The translations under genes were made by a program, and so were the position numbers. Below, one piece after another: positions 9,593-17,999 of a stretch of DNA of 64,000 bases (the stretch's first letter is position 1; each line of letters starts with the position of its first letter). The notes beneath the pieces were generated by a model. It was not told the origin of the DNA. It did no database searches and worked only from the letters and a program-made list of their open reading frames with translations. Location: assembly GCA_021838445.1 (NCBI GenBank), contig JAKCDU010000015.1:1-64000 (forward strand), written 5' to 3'. Source of the DNA: Actinomycetes bacterium. Its GTDB lineage: Bacteria; Actinomycetota; Acidimicrobiia; Acidimicrobiales; Palsa-688.

Positions 9593-10743
9593 TGCGGCCC
9601 GCCGGCGGTGCTGTCCGCTCCGGTGATGCTGTCCGCTCCGGTGATGGCCCGGTCGAGGTATTCGTGGCCGAGGCGGCGCACCCGGTCCCGGTCCAGTCCG
9701 GTCAGGTCCTGGGCGGCCAGGTAGCCGTCCCACTGGGCCCCCAAGCCCGACACCGTGGGCAGTTCGGCGTGCATGGCGGCGGCCACGAACGACGGCTCCA
9801 ACTTGAGATGCAGGGCCGCCCCGGCGGCGTCGCGGATGGCCAGGTGGTCCAGCAGCCGCCACACGTCGGGGTCCACGCCCTCCACGTAGAGCCGGGCCAC
9901 CGCGCCGGGGGGAACCGACGCGGCCCGCTCGAGGAGGCGGAGCTGTAGATCGGTGGGGTCCACGCCCAGGGCGTAGACCGGGTCGAGGGTGACGAGGGGG
10001 CGCCGCCCGGCGAGCGGGACCAGGCGGCACTCGCCGGTGTCGGTGTCGAGGACCACGATGCCCTTGGGCTGGTCGGGATCGTCGGCGAAGCTGAACGAGT
10101 CGGGTGCCCCGGCGTACCACACGCCCGGGCCGACCCGGGCGAAGGTGTGGTAATGGCCGAGCAGCACCAGATCCGACTGTAGGAGCCCGGCGTCCACCTC
10201 GATCTCGTTGATGTCGGCGTAGCGGGGCTGCAGCTGCGTGATCCGGGGGTGGGTCAGCAGCAGGTTGGTCACGCCCGGGCGGCGCTGCTCGGCGGCTTCG
10301 GCGAGGGCCGTCTTGGCCGCCTCGACGGTCAGGGTCTGGGGGACGGCGTGTATTACCAGGCCGGGGAGGTCGAAACGCTCGTAGGCCAGGCGGTGGGCGA
10401 AATGCATCTCCGGGAAGGTGTCGGCGAGGGAGCTGTACGGGCTGCCCTTGCCGGGCAGGCGGGGGGTGTCGTGGTTGCCGGTGATGAGTGCCACCCGGAT
10501 GCCGTGCTCCCGGATGCGCTGCAGGGCCCGCTGAGCCACCCGGTAGGAGCGGTAGGTCGGCCGCGGGTGGTCGAAGATGTCGCCCAGCCAGACGATCAGG
10601 TCGGGCTGTTCGGCCAGGGCCAGGTCCACCGCTGCTTCGAACGACTGCTCGAAGTCGTGCTCCCGCTGATTGACCCCCCCGTCGGTCGTGTAGGGGTAGT
10701 AGGAGCGGCCCAGATGGGCGTCACCGAGGGCGGCGATTCGCAT
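9586..10743 (-). CDS. sbcD: SbcD/Mre11-type DNA repair exonuclease
   Basis: Manganese-dependent calcineurin-like phosphoesterase, the nuclease partner of SbcC. It has 385 residues. The metal-binding motifs appear in order: GDAHLGR (residues 6-12), WLGDIFDHPRP (near 51), TGNHDTPR (near 85), LLLTHPRI (near 161) and LLGHYHTF (near 190); together they form the two-metal site. The C-terminal half is the less conserved capping/SbcC-binding region. The ATG at 10743 opens the conserved MRIAALGDAH; the frame upstream has no homologous content. The gene overlaps sbcC and diverges from the NERD operon across a 60-base gap that must hold both promoters. Confidence 0.93.
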   Translation of the reverse strand: MRIAALGDAHLGRSYYPYTTDGGVNQREHDFEQSFEAAVDLALAEQPDLIVWLGDIFDHPRPTYRSYRVAQRALQRIREHGIRVALITGNHDTPRLPGKGSPYSSLADTFPEMHFAHRLAYERFDLPGLVIHAVPQTLTVEAAKTALAEAAEQRRPGVTNLLLTHPRITQLQPRYADINEIEVDAGLLQSDLVLLGHYHTFARVGPGVWYAGAPDSFSFADDPDQPKGIVVLDTDTGECRLVPLAGRRPLVTLDPVYALGVDPTDLQLRLLERAASVPPGAVARLYVEGVDPDVWRLLDHLAIRDAAGAALHLKLEPSFVAAAMHAELPTVSGLGAQWDGYLAAQDLTGLDRDRVRRLGHEYLDRAITGADSITGADSTAGGPHC

Positions 10744-10803
10744 ACGTCTCCAGCAAACCAGACAGGTGAGACGAATACCAACGATGTGGTTTAGAGTCGG
10801 GGG

Positions 10804-11508
10804 GTGGTCACCGAGGCGGGAGCGAGCGCGCGGCAGCGCTACCGGAGCCTGCGTCACCGCAGATGGCGGCGGCTGGTGGCGGCCGCCGCAGTGGCGGCTC
10901 TGGCGGCGCTGGCCGTGGTCAGGGGTTGGCCGCCGCCGGTGGCGGTGGTCCTCGCCGCGGTGGCGGTGACTACGGCGGCCACGGCGGTGGCCGGCGAGAA
11001 GGGGCGGGATCTCGACCGCTGGCGGCGGGGGGCGGCGGGGGAGCGTCTGACGGCCGCGGTGCTCGAATCGTTGTCCCCCCGGCTGTGGTCGGTCTGGCAC
11101 GATCTTGCGGTGCCCGGCAGCCCCGCCAATCTGGACCATCTCGTCGCCGGGCCGACCGGCGTGTGGCTCATTGACAGCAAGGCGACCCGGGCTCCGGTCG
11201 AGGCGGGATGGAGGTCGGTCCGGGTGGGTGGCCGCCGACTCGACGTCGAAGCCGTGCGCTGGGAGGCCGAGACCGTGGCCGCGGTGCTCGAGACCCGGCT
11301 GGGCCGACCGGTTCGGGTGCGGCCGCTGGTCGCCCTCCACGCTGAGGGGCTGGCCCGTCGAGGGGTCCGCTGCCGGGGGGTGCGGATCGTCCCCGCCGCG
11401 GAGGTGGCGGCCCGGGTCCGCCGCGGTCGACGCCGGCTCGGTCGGGCGGAGATCAGGGAGGTCTGCCAGGCGGTGGACGTCGGTCTGGCCCCCAGGCGGT
11501 CCCGTTGA
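10804..11508 (+). CDS. NERD-domain membrane protein
   Basis: A 234-residue protein with two predicted membrane helices at residues 24-62 followed by a NERD (nuclease-related) domain. NERD folds resemble restriction-endonuclease/Holliday-resolvase cores and are predicted to bind or cut nucleic acid. Visible elements are AGEKGRDLDRWRRGAAGERL (Gly-Glu entry motif), LDHLVAGPTGVWLIDSKA (Asp and D-S-K catalytic-type strand), and a basic C-terminal tail ending RRSR. The GTG start sits 60 bases from divergent sbcD. Its stop overlaps the NUDIX start as TTGA. The biochemical role of most NERD proteins is unproven; proximity to SbcCD, HerA and NurA hints at DNA processing. Confidence 0.75.
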   Translation: MVTEAGASARQRYRSLRHRRWRRLVAAAAVAALAALAVVRGWPPPVAVVLAAVAVTTAATAVAGEKGRDLDRWRRGAAGERLTAAVLESLSPRLWSVWHDLAVPGSPANLDHLVAGPTGVWLIDSKATRAPVEAGWRSVRVGGRRLDVEAVRWEAETVAAVLETRLGRPVRVRPLVALHAEGLARRGVRCRGVRIVPAAEVAARVRRGRRRLGRAEIREVCQAVDVGLAPRRSR

Positions 11509-12206
11509 GCGGGGAGGCGCCGACGCCACGTCCGGACCAGAGGGTGCCGGCGGCCACCGTCGTCCCGTTGCGCGACGGGGTCGACGGCCTGGAGGTGCTG
11601 ATGCTGCGGCGCAGCGCGAGAGGGACCTTCGGCGGCATGTGGGTCTTTCCGGGGGGCCAGGTCGACCCGGCCGACCTCACCGCCGAGGCGGCGAGCGACG
11701 AGGTCACTGCGGCCCGCGTGGCGGCGGTGCGCGAGGCGCGCGAGGAGGCGGCCATCGAGTTGGACCCGGCGTCGCTGGTCGTGCTGTCGTTCTGGTTCCC
11801 GCCCCCCGGCGCACCGAGACGCTACGCCACCTGGTTCTTCCTGGCCGCTGCGGCGGGAACGGCCGAGGTGGTCGTGGACCAGGTGGAGATCCACGAGCAC
11901 CGCTGGATGCGCCCCTCGGAGGCCATGGGGCTGCGCCAGTCGGGGGTCATCGAGCTGGCGCCTCCGACTTTCATGACCCTGTGGTGGCTGGACCAGCAGG
12001 CGGATACCGAAGCCGCCATCGCGGCGGCGGCCGCGGCGGAGCCACCCCGGTTCGAGACCCACCTGGCCACCTCGGGCGAGACCGGCCTGTCGGCCTGCCT
12101 GTGGGCGGGCGACGCCGGCTACGACGACGCCGACATGGACCGGTCCGGTCCCCGCCGCCGGCTGGTGCTCCACCCCGCCGGCTGGACCGTCGAGATGGGC
12201 CGGTGA
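11505..12206 (+). CDS. NUDIX hydrolase (NUDT19-like extended Nudix box)
   Basis: A 233-residue pyrophosphohydrolase. The Nudix box is split by a roughly ten-residue insertion: FPGGQVDPAD starts it near residue 48 and AAVREAREEAAIEL ends it near 85, giving the REx2EE metal ligands. This long-box layout is seen in NUDT19/NUDT7-like enzymes acting on CoA esters and in some NDP-sugar hydrolases, so the substrate is open. The start codon is TTG within TTGA, overlapping the NERD stop; the stop overlaps the MarR start as GTGA. Three tightly coupled genes therefore form one transcript. Confidence 0.8.
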   Translation: MSGEAPTPRPDQRVPAATVVPLRDGVDGLEVLMLRRSARGTFGGMWVFPGGQVDPADLTAEAASDEVTAARVAAVREAREEAAIELDPASLVVLSFWFPPPGAPRRYATWFFLAAAAGTAEVVVDQVEIHEHRWMRPSEAMGLRQSGVIELAPPTFMTLWWLDQQADTEAAIAAAAAAEPPRFETHLATSGETGLSACLWAGDAGYDDADMDRSGPRRRLVLHPAGWTVEMGR

Positions 12207-12730
12207 GCAGCCGGCGCCCCTTACGTCTCGACCCCATCGCCGAGGCTCGCCGGCAGTGGGCCGATCACGGCTGGTCGGAGGCGGCGGCGGGCATGGCCGC
12301 GGTGACCTCGGTGATTCGTGCCCATCAGATCTACATGGCCCGGGTGGAGTCGCGGTTGCGCCCGCTCGGGCTCAGCTTCGCCCGCTACGAGCTGCTCATG
12401 GTGCTCACCTTCAGCCGGCAGGGGGCCCTGCCGCTCAACAAGCTGGGAGCGCGCCTGCAGGTCCACCCGACCAGCGTCACCAACGCCGTCGACCGCCTCG
12501 AGGACCAGGGGCTGATCGCCCGGGTGGCCCACCCCACCGACCGCCGGACCACGCTGGCCCGCATAACGCCGGCGGGGCGGGCTCTGGCGGGGGAGGCCAC
12601 CGCCGTGCTGAACGAGGCGGTCTTCTCCGATCCGGGGCTCGACCCGGCTCAGGTGGAGCAGCTGGTGGCCATCCTCACCGGTCTCCGTCGCTCGTCGGGC
12701 GACTTCGAGGACTCGCTCCGACGGTCATAG
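12203..12730 (+). CDS. MarR-family transcriptional regulator
   Basis: A 175-residue winged-helix regulator. The N-terminal helices (residues 20-50) would form the dimer interface. The helix-turn-helix lies around LPLNKLGARLQVHPTSVTNA, followed by the wing AHPTDRRTTLARITPAG, the usual MarR DRR motif. GTG 12203 overlaps the NUDIX stop. The frame upstream of this GTG is only a shadow of the NUDIX and NERD genes. It may autoregulate the operon or respond to a small phenolic or lipid ligand; no operator could be confidently identified upstream of 10804. Confidence 0.85.
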   Translation: MSSRRPLRLDPIAEARRQWADHGWSEAAAGMAAVTSVIRAHQIYMARVESRLRPLGLSFARYELLMVLTFSRQGALPLNKLGARLQVHPTSVTNAVDRLEDQGLIARVAHPTDRRTTLARITPAGRALAGEATAVLNEAVFSDPGLDPAQVEQLVAILTGLRRSSGDFEDSLRRS

Positions 12731-12763
12731 GGCCCGGCCTCCGGCGGCGGCTCCCGGCGCTTC

Positions 12764-14389
12764 TCAGTCCACCAGAGCCGACACGTGGGCCGGCGCCGTC
12801 GGGCGGGGGGCCGGGGGAGGGGTGGAGGTGGCGAGCACGTCGGAGTAGAGATGCACATGGGCGGGCACCGCGAAAGGGGCGGCCAGATTGACCAGCAGGC
12901 ATTCGCCGGGCATCAGCGTCTGGATCTCGGCGCCCTGGGCACTGATGTCCTGTTTGGAGGCGCCCCGCAGCATGTTGCGGTCCTTCTCGTCGGCCAGCCC
13001 CAGGATGAAGAAGGTGTTGAACTGGCTGAGCAGCTCGTCGTCGAGGAGCTTGGGCTGCTGGGTGACGGCACACAACCCGACGGCGAACTTCCGGCCCTCG
13101 CGTGCCACCCGGGGGAAGACGTTGGACTCGCGGTCGCGCGATGAGCCGAGCACCCGCTGGGCCTCCTCCAAGGCGATGCAGACCACGGGCATCCGGGCGT
13201 GGCGCTCGGGGTCGTCGAGGTAGGCCTCCTGCCAGGTCTCCAGGACCCGCCGGGCGAGGAAGGACCCGACGAGGACCTCCTCGGTCGAGCCGAGCCCGCT
13301 CACGTCCACCAGGACCACCTTGCCGCCCAGCAGGTCGTCGATGATCCGACCCCCCGCCGACACCGCCGGGTCGGCGGACACGCAGCGCAGGTCCACGATC
13401 CGCCGGGCCCGCCGGTGCACGACCTGTAGGGTGGACAGGGCCACCCGGGCCGACAGCTCGACGTCGCGGAACCCGGCCAGGTCCTCCAGGCGGGCGAACT
13501 CGGCCAGCCAGGCCAGGCCCTCGACACGTCCCCCCGACCCGGGCCGCCCTGCCGGCGAGCCGCTGTAGTGCCGTTCGAGCTCGTAGAGCGCCTCTTCCTG
13601 GGGTCGGCTCCACTCGTAGGCGGTGCGCAGGTCGTCGACGGTGAGCTCGGCCAGCGCGATGCGCAAGGCATTGGAGCCGGGCAGGGACCGGTTGGCGTAG
13701 ACCCGCAGCGCTGACTCGGCCCAGGGATGACGGCCGAGGGCGCTTCGGTACTCGCCGTGGGGGTCGATGACCAGCATCGAGTAGCGACCGTTGGTCTGCA
13801 TGACCGCTCCGCACAGGACCTGCATGAGGTTGGACTTGCCCATGCCGGTGGTGGCGAAGACCCCGATGTGCGACGCCAGGGACACGCCGGGGATCCCGAC
13901 CTCGAAATCGACGACGGTCTCGCCGCTTCGCAGCTTGCCGATGGGGAGGTCTCCCATCCGCTCGGACAGGAAGGCGAAGTCCTCGGGGGTCGGAGCCACC
14001 ACCGCCGAGAACTGCGTCGGGAGGCTCTTGGGCTTGCGGAACACCGTCCGGGCCGCCGACGCGGGCGGGGCGGGTGCCAGGTACCCGAGGCACCGGCACT
14101 CGGCCACCCGGTAGGTGCGCCGATCCTGCTCGTGCAGGGGGTGCTCGCCCGGCGCCCCCCGGGCGTCGTCGGCGAGCAGGGTCCCGGCCACCCGCTCGGC
14201 CCAGCCCGGCTCGCGGTGCTCGGTCCCGTAGGTGACGTCCACGACCCGGAAGATGTAGCGGCGGTCGGTGGCCTCGTCCACGCCGACGAGCAGCTCGCCG
14301 ATGAAGAGGTCCTCGTCGGGCGCGGCCCGAAAGAAAGCTTCGAGGACGTTGCGACCGAAGAGCCGGCCTCTCGCCGGCGTCGGGTTCAT
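12764..14389 (-). CDS. herA: HerA-like hexameric DNA translocase ATPase
   Basis: A 541-residue HerA/FtsK-superfamily ATPase (DUF87). It starts with a HAS-barrel-type beta domain (residues 1-110). Walker A is ATTGMGKSN (near 179-187), Walker B ends in ALEEAQ (near 405), and a sensor segment VTQQPKLLDDELLSQFNTFF with a downstream Arg finger (KDRNMLRG) follows. In archaea and some bacteria HerA pumps DNA through a ring and feeds the nuclease NurA during 5'-end resection. The nurA gene lies directly upstream with a four-base gap, as in those systems. The stop faces the MarR gene across 33 bases. No Sir2 or other effector domain is attached, which argues for repair rather than a known HerA defence fusion. 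Confidence 0.87.
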   Translation of the reverse strand: MNPTPARGRLFGRNVLEAFFRAAPDEDLFIGELLVGVDEATDRRYIFRVVDVTYGTEHREPGWAERVAGTLLADDARGAPGEHPLHEQDRRTYRVAECRCLGYLAPAPPASAARTVFRKPKSLPTQFSAVVAPTPEDFAFLSERMGDLPIGKLRSGETVVDFEVGIPGVSLASHIGVFATTGMGKSNLMQVLCGAVMQTNGRYSMLVIDPHGEYRSALGRHPWAESALRVYANRSLPGSNALRIALAELTVDDLRTAYEWSRPQEEALYELERHYSGSPAGRPGSGGRVEGLAWLAEFARLEDLAGFRDVELSARVALSTLQVVHRRARRIVDLRCVSADPAVSAGGRIIDDLLGGKVVLVDVSGLGSTEEVLVGSFLARRVLETWQEAYLDDPERHARMPVVCIALEEAQRVLGSSRDRESNVFPRVAREGRKFAVGLCAVTQQPKLLDDELLSQFNTFFILGLADEKDRNMLRGASKQDISAQGAEIQTLMPGECLLVNLAAPFAVPAHVHLYSDVLATSTPPPAPRPTAPAHVSALVD

Positions 14390-14393
14390 GGTG

Positions 14394-15434
14394 TCAGTAT
14401 CGCTCCATGAGGCGGTGGCGGTCGGCGAAGGCCCGCTCGCGGACCTCGGGGGTGATCCCGGCCCGGTCGAGGCGGTCGTCGATGCGGTGGCTCAGCTCCT
14501 CCCGGACCCAGTTGGGGCAGGCGGCGAGGCGGTCGGCGGTGCTCAGCGGGTAGGGGTAGCCGGGAAAGCCGGCGTCGTCGCAGAGGGCGGCCAGCACCGG
14601 TAGCGCCAGCGCCGGGTCCACGTAGCCGGGCAGGTCGATGCGGAAGGCGAAGCGGGCGTCGGGGTCGAGCCGGGCGACGACGATCTGCGTGCCGGGGCCG
14701 GCCGCAGGTTCGGTGCGGGCCACCGGAACCCACCACATCGAGCGCGGCCCGAGGCTCTCGTCGGCCATGCGTTCGAGGACCCCCAGCAGCGGGGCCCCAC
14801 CCCACGAAAGGGCCGTGTGCTTGGTCACCCCGATCAGGGTCACGGCCTGGTCGTCGGCGCGGTCGAGCAGCCCCGCCAGCCAGTCGGGGGCGATGCGCCA
14901 GTCGGGCGCCAGGTCGCCGTCGACGAGGACCAGAGCACCGGGGAGGGCCTCGTCAACGCAGGCCGAGGCCTCGGACCACTCGCCCCACTCCCGCAGCAGG
15001 TTGACGTCGATGACACATTCGTCGGTCACGGGCGCGCCGAGCTGGCGGCGGATCCCCTCGGATTGGCCGGGGCCGAGCAGCCAGACCCGCAGGGCACCGG
15101 CCTCCTCGACCACCGAGCGGCCACCCGACCAGCAGACCCGGGCCGAGCGGGTGGCGAAGACCTGGAGGCAGCGGGCGTCCGCGACCAGGCACTGGCCGCC
15201 GTCGACCGCCCAGGCCTGGACCGGTGGGGATTCGGCCCGTTCGAGAGGCCGCGGTTCGAGCGACGTCTCGAAGATGAGCTCGTGGCCGGAGGGGTCCAGC
15301 AGGCCGGCCCCCCCCGAGCCGAGCAGGGAGGCCAGGCGCTGCGAGACGGCGTCGAGGGACCCGTCGGTCGGGCCCTCGGTCGCGGGGGCGACCGGGGGCA
15401 GGAGTGACAACTTCGGGGAGGAGAGCTCCGGCAT
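14394..15434 (-). CDS. nurA: NurA-domain 5'-3' nuclease
   Basis: A 346-residue protein with the NurA nuclease fold, the partner of HerA in end resection. Visible conserved elements are AVDGGQCLVAD (metal-binding Asp near residue 76), LVDGDLAPDW (second acidic motif near 167), GVTKHTALSW (near 200) and the C-terminal GYPYPLSTADRLA block. ATG 15434 is preferred; upstream in-frame ATGs at 15452 and 15518 would run into the divergent Ku gene. The gap to herA is only four bases. The combination of motifs, size and herA linkage makes the call strong despite low overall conservation of the family. Confidence 0.82.
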   Translation of the reverse strand: MPELSSPKLSLLPPVAPATEGPTDGSLDAVSQRLASLLGSGGAGLLDPSGHELIFETSLEPRPLERAESPPVQAWAVDGGQCLVADARCLQVFATRSARVCWSGGRSVVEEAGALRVWLLGPGQSEGIRRQLGAPVTDECVIDVNLLREWGEWSEASACVDEALPGALVLVDGDLAPDWRIAPDWLAGLLDRADDQAVTLIGVTKHTALSWGGAPLLGVLERMADESLGPRSMWWVPVARTEPAAGPGTQIVVARLDPDARFAFRIDLPGYVDPALALPVLAALCDDAGFPGYPYPLSTADRLAACPNWVREELSHRIDDRLDRAGITPEVRERAFADRHRLMERY

Positions 15435-15450
15435 CGGGAAGAATGTTCTC

Positions 15451-16236
15451 ATGCCCCGCGCCATCTGGAGTGGATCAGTGAGCTTCGGGCTGGTCAATGT
15501 GCCAGTGAAGCTGACCACAGCCCAGTCCCCGAAGGACGTCCGCTTCCACCAGCTCCACGACGCCGATGGGGCCCGGATCAGCCAGAAGCGGGTCTGTTCG
15601 GCCGACGGGGAAGAGGTCGACTACGGCCACATCGTGAAGGGATACGACGTCGGCGGGGGTCGCTACGTGGTCGTCGAACCCGAGGAGCTGGCATCCATCG
15701 ACGTCGAGATGACCCGCAACATCGACATCGAGGAGTTCGTGGACCTCTCCGAGATCGACCCGGTCTACTTCGAGAAGTCCTACTACCTCGTCCCCGACGG
15801 GCGGGCCGAGAAGCCCTACGCCCTGCTCGTGGAGACCATGCAGAGGTGCGGGAAAGTGGCGCTCGGGCGGTTCGTGCTGCGGACCAAGCAGTATCTGGCC
15901 GCCTTGAGGGCCCGCGACGGTGTCCTGGTGCTGTCGACCATGCTCTACTCCGACGAGGTGGTAGACCCGGGGACCCTCGAAGTGCCGACCGCGCAGAACA
16001 CCTCGCCGAGCGAGCGGGAGCTGCAGATGGCCGCCCAGCTGGTCGAGTCGCTCTCCGCGCCCTTCGAGCCCGACAAGTACCGGGACGACTACCGGGAGAA
16101 GGTCCTGGCCCTGATCGAGGCCAAGGCCGACGGTGAGATCATCTCGGCCCCCGAGCCGGCGGGCGAACCGGCGCCGGTGGTCGACCTGATGGCCGCGCTG
16201 GAAGCCAGCCTGGCCCGGGCCCGCCAGTCGGCCTGA
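15451..16236 (+). CDS. ku: Ku protein, bacterial NHEJ end-binding factor
   Basis: Homodimeric ring protein that binds double-strand ends and recruits LigD for non-homologous end joining. It has 261 residues and opens with the family-typical MPRAIWSGSVSFGLVNVPVK. The central beta-barrel and bridge include RTKQYLAALRARDGVLVLSTM. The C-terminal arm ends RQSA and carries acidic Pro/Ala sequence instead of the long Lys-rich tail of some actinobacterial Ku proteins. No ligD lies in the window. The start is 16 bases from the divergent nurA start, so regulatory elements must overlap coding sequence. Confidence 0.93.
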   Translation: MPRAIWSGSVSFGLVNVPVKLTTAQSPKDVRFHQLHDADGARISQKRVCSADGEEVDYGHIVKGYDVGGGRYVVVEPEELASIDVEMTRNIDIEEFVDLSEIDPVYFEKSYYLVPDGRAEKPYALLVETMQRCGKVALGRFVLRTKQYLAALRARDGVLVLSTMLYSDEVVDPGTLEVPTAQNTSPSERELQMAAQLVESLSAPFEPDKYRDDYREKVLALIEAKADGEIISAPEPAGEPAPVVDLMAALEASLARARQSA

Positions 16237-16260
16237 CCGCACCGTAGGCGGAGACGGCCT

Positions 16261-16430
16261 TCAGACACCGGCTTCGGCGGGGAGGCGGCCGGTCCGGATG
16301 GCCTCGACCAGCGTCTGGTATCCCGCTCGTTCTGGTCGGCGTAGGCCGAGACGAATCGGGCGATCGCCTGCATCAGGCGCGGCCCGGCGACGACCCGTTC
16401 GCCGTGCTGCTTGTAGGTGCTGCGGGGCCG
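16261..16430 (-). pseudogene. DUF2252 remnant, internally deleted and frameshifted
   Basis: On the minus strand the frame reads YKQHGERVVAGPRLMQA and runs directly into IARFVSAYADQNERD, then a one-base loss shifts to YQTLVEAIRTGRLPAEAGV and a TGA at 16263-16261. In intact DUF2252 proteins the GERVV..QRLMQA block and the AYADQNERD terminus are separated by roughly a hundred residues, so this copy has lost its middle as well as everything upstream. The remnant sits between ku and the FGGY kinase gene and fills the 256-base gap. Confidence 0.75.
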
Positions 16431-16492
16431 GCGCGCGCACACCTGGGCGGACGGCGCCGCCGGCCAGGGGCTGATCCGGACGGGGCCGGGCT

Positions 16493-17941
16493 TCAGAAGC
16501 GGATGCCCGACAGGTCGGGTATCCAGTGCCCGGCCCGCTCGGTGGCTTCCCTCCAGCGGTCCCGCCCGGGGTCCCTCCCGCTCGGGGCCACCACCACCCG
16601 GGGCGACCAGGCGGCGGCGATCTGATCCAGGTCGTCCCACATGCCGACCCGCAGGCCGGCCAGGTAGCCGGCCCCGAGAGTGGTCGCCTCCATTTCGGGC
16701 GACACCTCCACGGGCCGGCCGCAGGCGTCGGCGAGGGCCTGGACGAAGACCTCGTTGACCGACATCCCGCCGTCCACTCTGAGCGACGGGATGGACAGGC
16801 CGGTGTCGACTTCGGTGGCCTCGAGCAGGTCGGCTCCGGAGTGGGCCACCCCCTCCAGCACGGCGCGCACGAGCTGAGCCCGGCCGCTGCCCCGGGTCAG
16901 TCCGAACACCGAACCTCGGGCACCGAAATCCCACTGGGGCGTCCCGAAGCCGAGCAGGGCGGGCACCATGATCACCCCGCCGGCGTCTTGGCAGCCGACC
17001 GCCACGACCTGCGAGGCGGCGGCATCGTCGAGGACGCCCAGGTCCTCGACCAGCCAGTCGACCGCCGACCCGGCGCAGAGCATGATGGCCTCGCTACCCC
17101 AGGTGAGCGCGCCGGCGATCCGCCAGGCGATGATCGGAAAGCAGCCCCGCTCGGTGCGTACCTCGGCCGACGGGGGGTTCGGTCCGAGGCACACGTCGAG
17201 CATGGCGCCGGTACCGAAGGTGGCCTTGGCCAGGCCCGGCCGGGTGCAGGACTGACCGATCAGGGACGCCTGCTGGTCGCCGACCACGGCGGTCAGCGGC
17301 AGGTCGCCGAGGCTCACCGCGACCCCGAGGTCGCCCGCGGTATCGGTGATCTGCGGCAGCCACGCCGGATCGAGGCCGAGGACCTCGAGGCGATCGCCGC
17401 GCCAGCCGCCGGTGGCTGCGCTGTAGAGCCCGGTGACGCCGGCGTTGGTGGCGTCGGTCAGGTGCCGGGCGCCCCCGGTGAGGTTCCAGACGATCCAGCT
17501 GTCGACCGTCCCGAGGCGCAGGTCGGCGGGACGGTCGGCGCCCATCTGCTCGACGTGCCAGGCGAACTTGGTGGCCGACTCGCTCGGCGAGAAGCGCAGA
17601 CCGGCCCCCTGCAGCTCCAGGCAGCGGCCCACCGTGCGGAGGTCCTGCCAGCCCAGACCCGGCCCGACGGGCTGGCCCGTCACCCCGTCCCAGGCCACCG
17701 TCGACGCCCGTTGGGTGGTGACCCCGAGGGCCAGGGGCGGGGTGGGGCAGCGGGCGAGGGTCTCGGCGGCGGCCTCCAGCGCCGCTCGGGCGAGGGCCGC
17801 CGGATCGAACTCGACCAGCCCGGGGAAGGGGACCGACGCAGGGGTGGCCCGGCGGGCGACGTGGAGCACCGCGCCCCCGTCGTCGACGAGGGCGGCCCGC
17901 ACGCTGGAGGTACCGACGTCTATGACCAGCACCCCGCTCAT
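16493..17941 (-). CDS. FGGY-family carbohydrate kinase (glycerol kinase-like)
   Basis: A 482-residue sugar/polyol kinase. Features are the N-terminal phosphate loop IDVGTSSVRAALV, a TQRAST element in the substrate region, VVGDQQASLIGQ and TFGTGAM in the nucleotide-binding half, and the FGGY-signature region LRVDGGMSVNEVFVQ (near 383). It resembles glycerol kinase more than xylulokinase but is distinct from the second copy (glpK) at 37.3 kb. It lies 58 bases downstream of the AGPS-like gene and is probably the last member of the glpD operon. The substrate is likely glycerol or a close C3 compound by context, not proven. Confidence 0.8.
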   Translation of the reverse strand: MSGVLVIDVGTSSVRAALVDDGGAVLHVARRATPASVPFPGLVEFDPAALARAALEAAAETLARCPTPPLALGVTTQRASTVAWDGVTGQPVGPGLGWQDLRTVGRCLELQGAGLRFSPSESATKFAWHVEQMGADRPADLRLGTVDSWIVWNLTGGARHLTDATNAGVTGLYSAATGGWRGDRLEVLGLDPAWLPQITDTAGDLGVAVSLGDLPLTAVVGDQQASLIGQSCTRPGLAKATFGTGAMLDVCLGPNPPSAEVRTERGCFPIIAWRIAGALTWGSEAIMLCAGSAVDWLVEDLGVLDDAAASQVVAVGCQDAGGVIMVPALLGFGTPQWDFGARGSVFGLTRGSGRAQLVRAVLEGVAHSGADLLEATEVDTGLSIPSLRVDGGMSVNEVFVQALADACGRPVEVSPEMEATTLGAGYLAGLRVGMWDDLDQIAAAWSPRVVVAPSGRDPGRDRWREATERAGHWIPDLSGIRF

Positions 17942-17999
17942 CGGGGCCGACCGGCGCAGCTGCGGTGACCCTCGGGCCGATTGATCAGTTGGGTGGCGC

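Noticed and set aside
12764-15434. HerA-NurA as an anti-phage defence system
   Set aside because: No Sir2, DUF4297 or other effector is fused or adjacent, and the neighbours are repair genes, so a repair role is the simpler reading.
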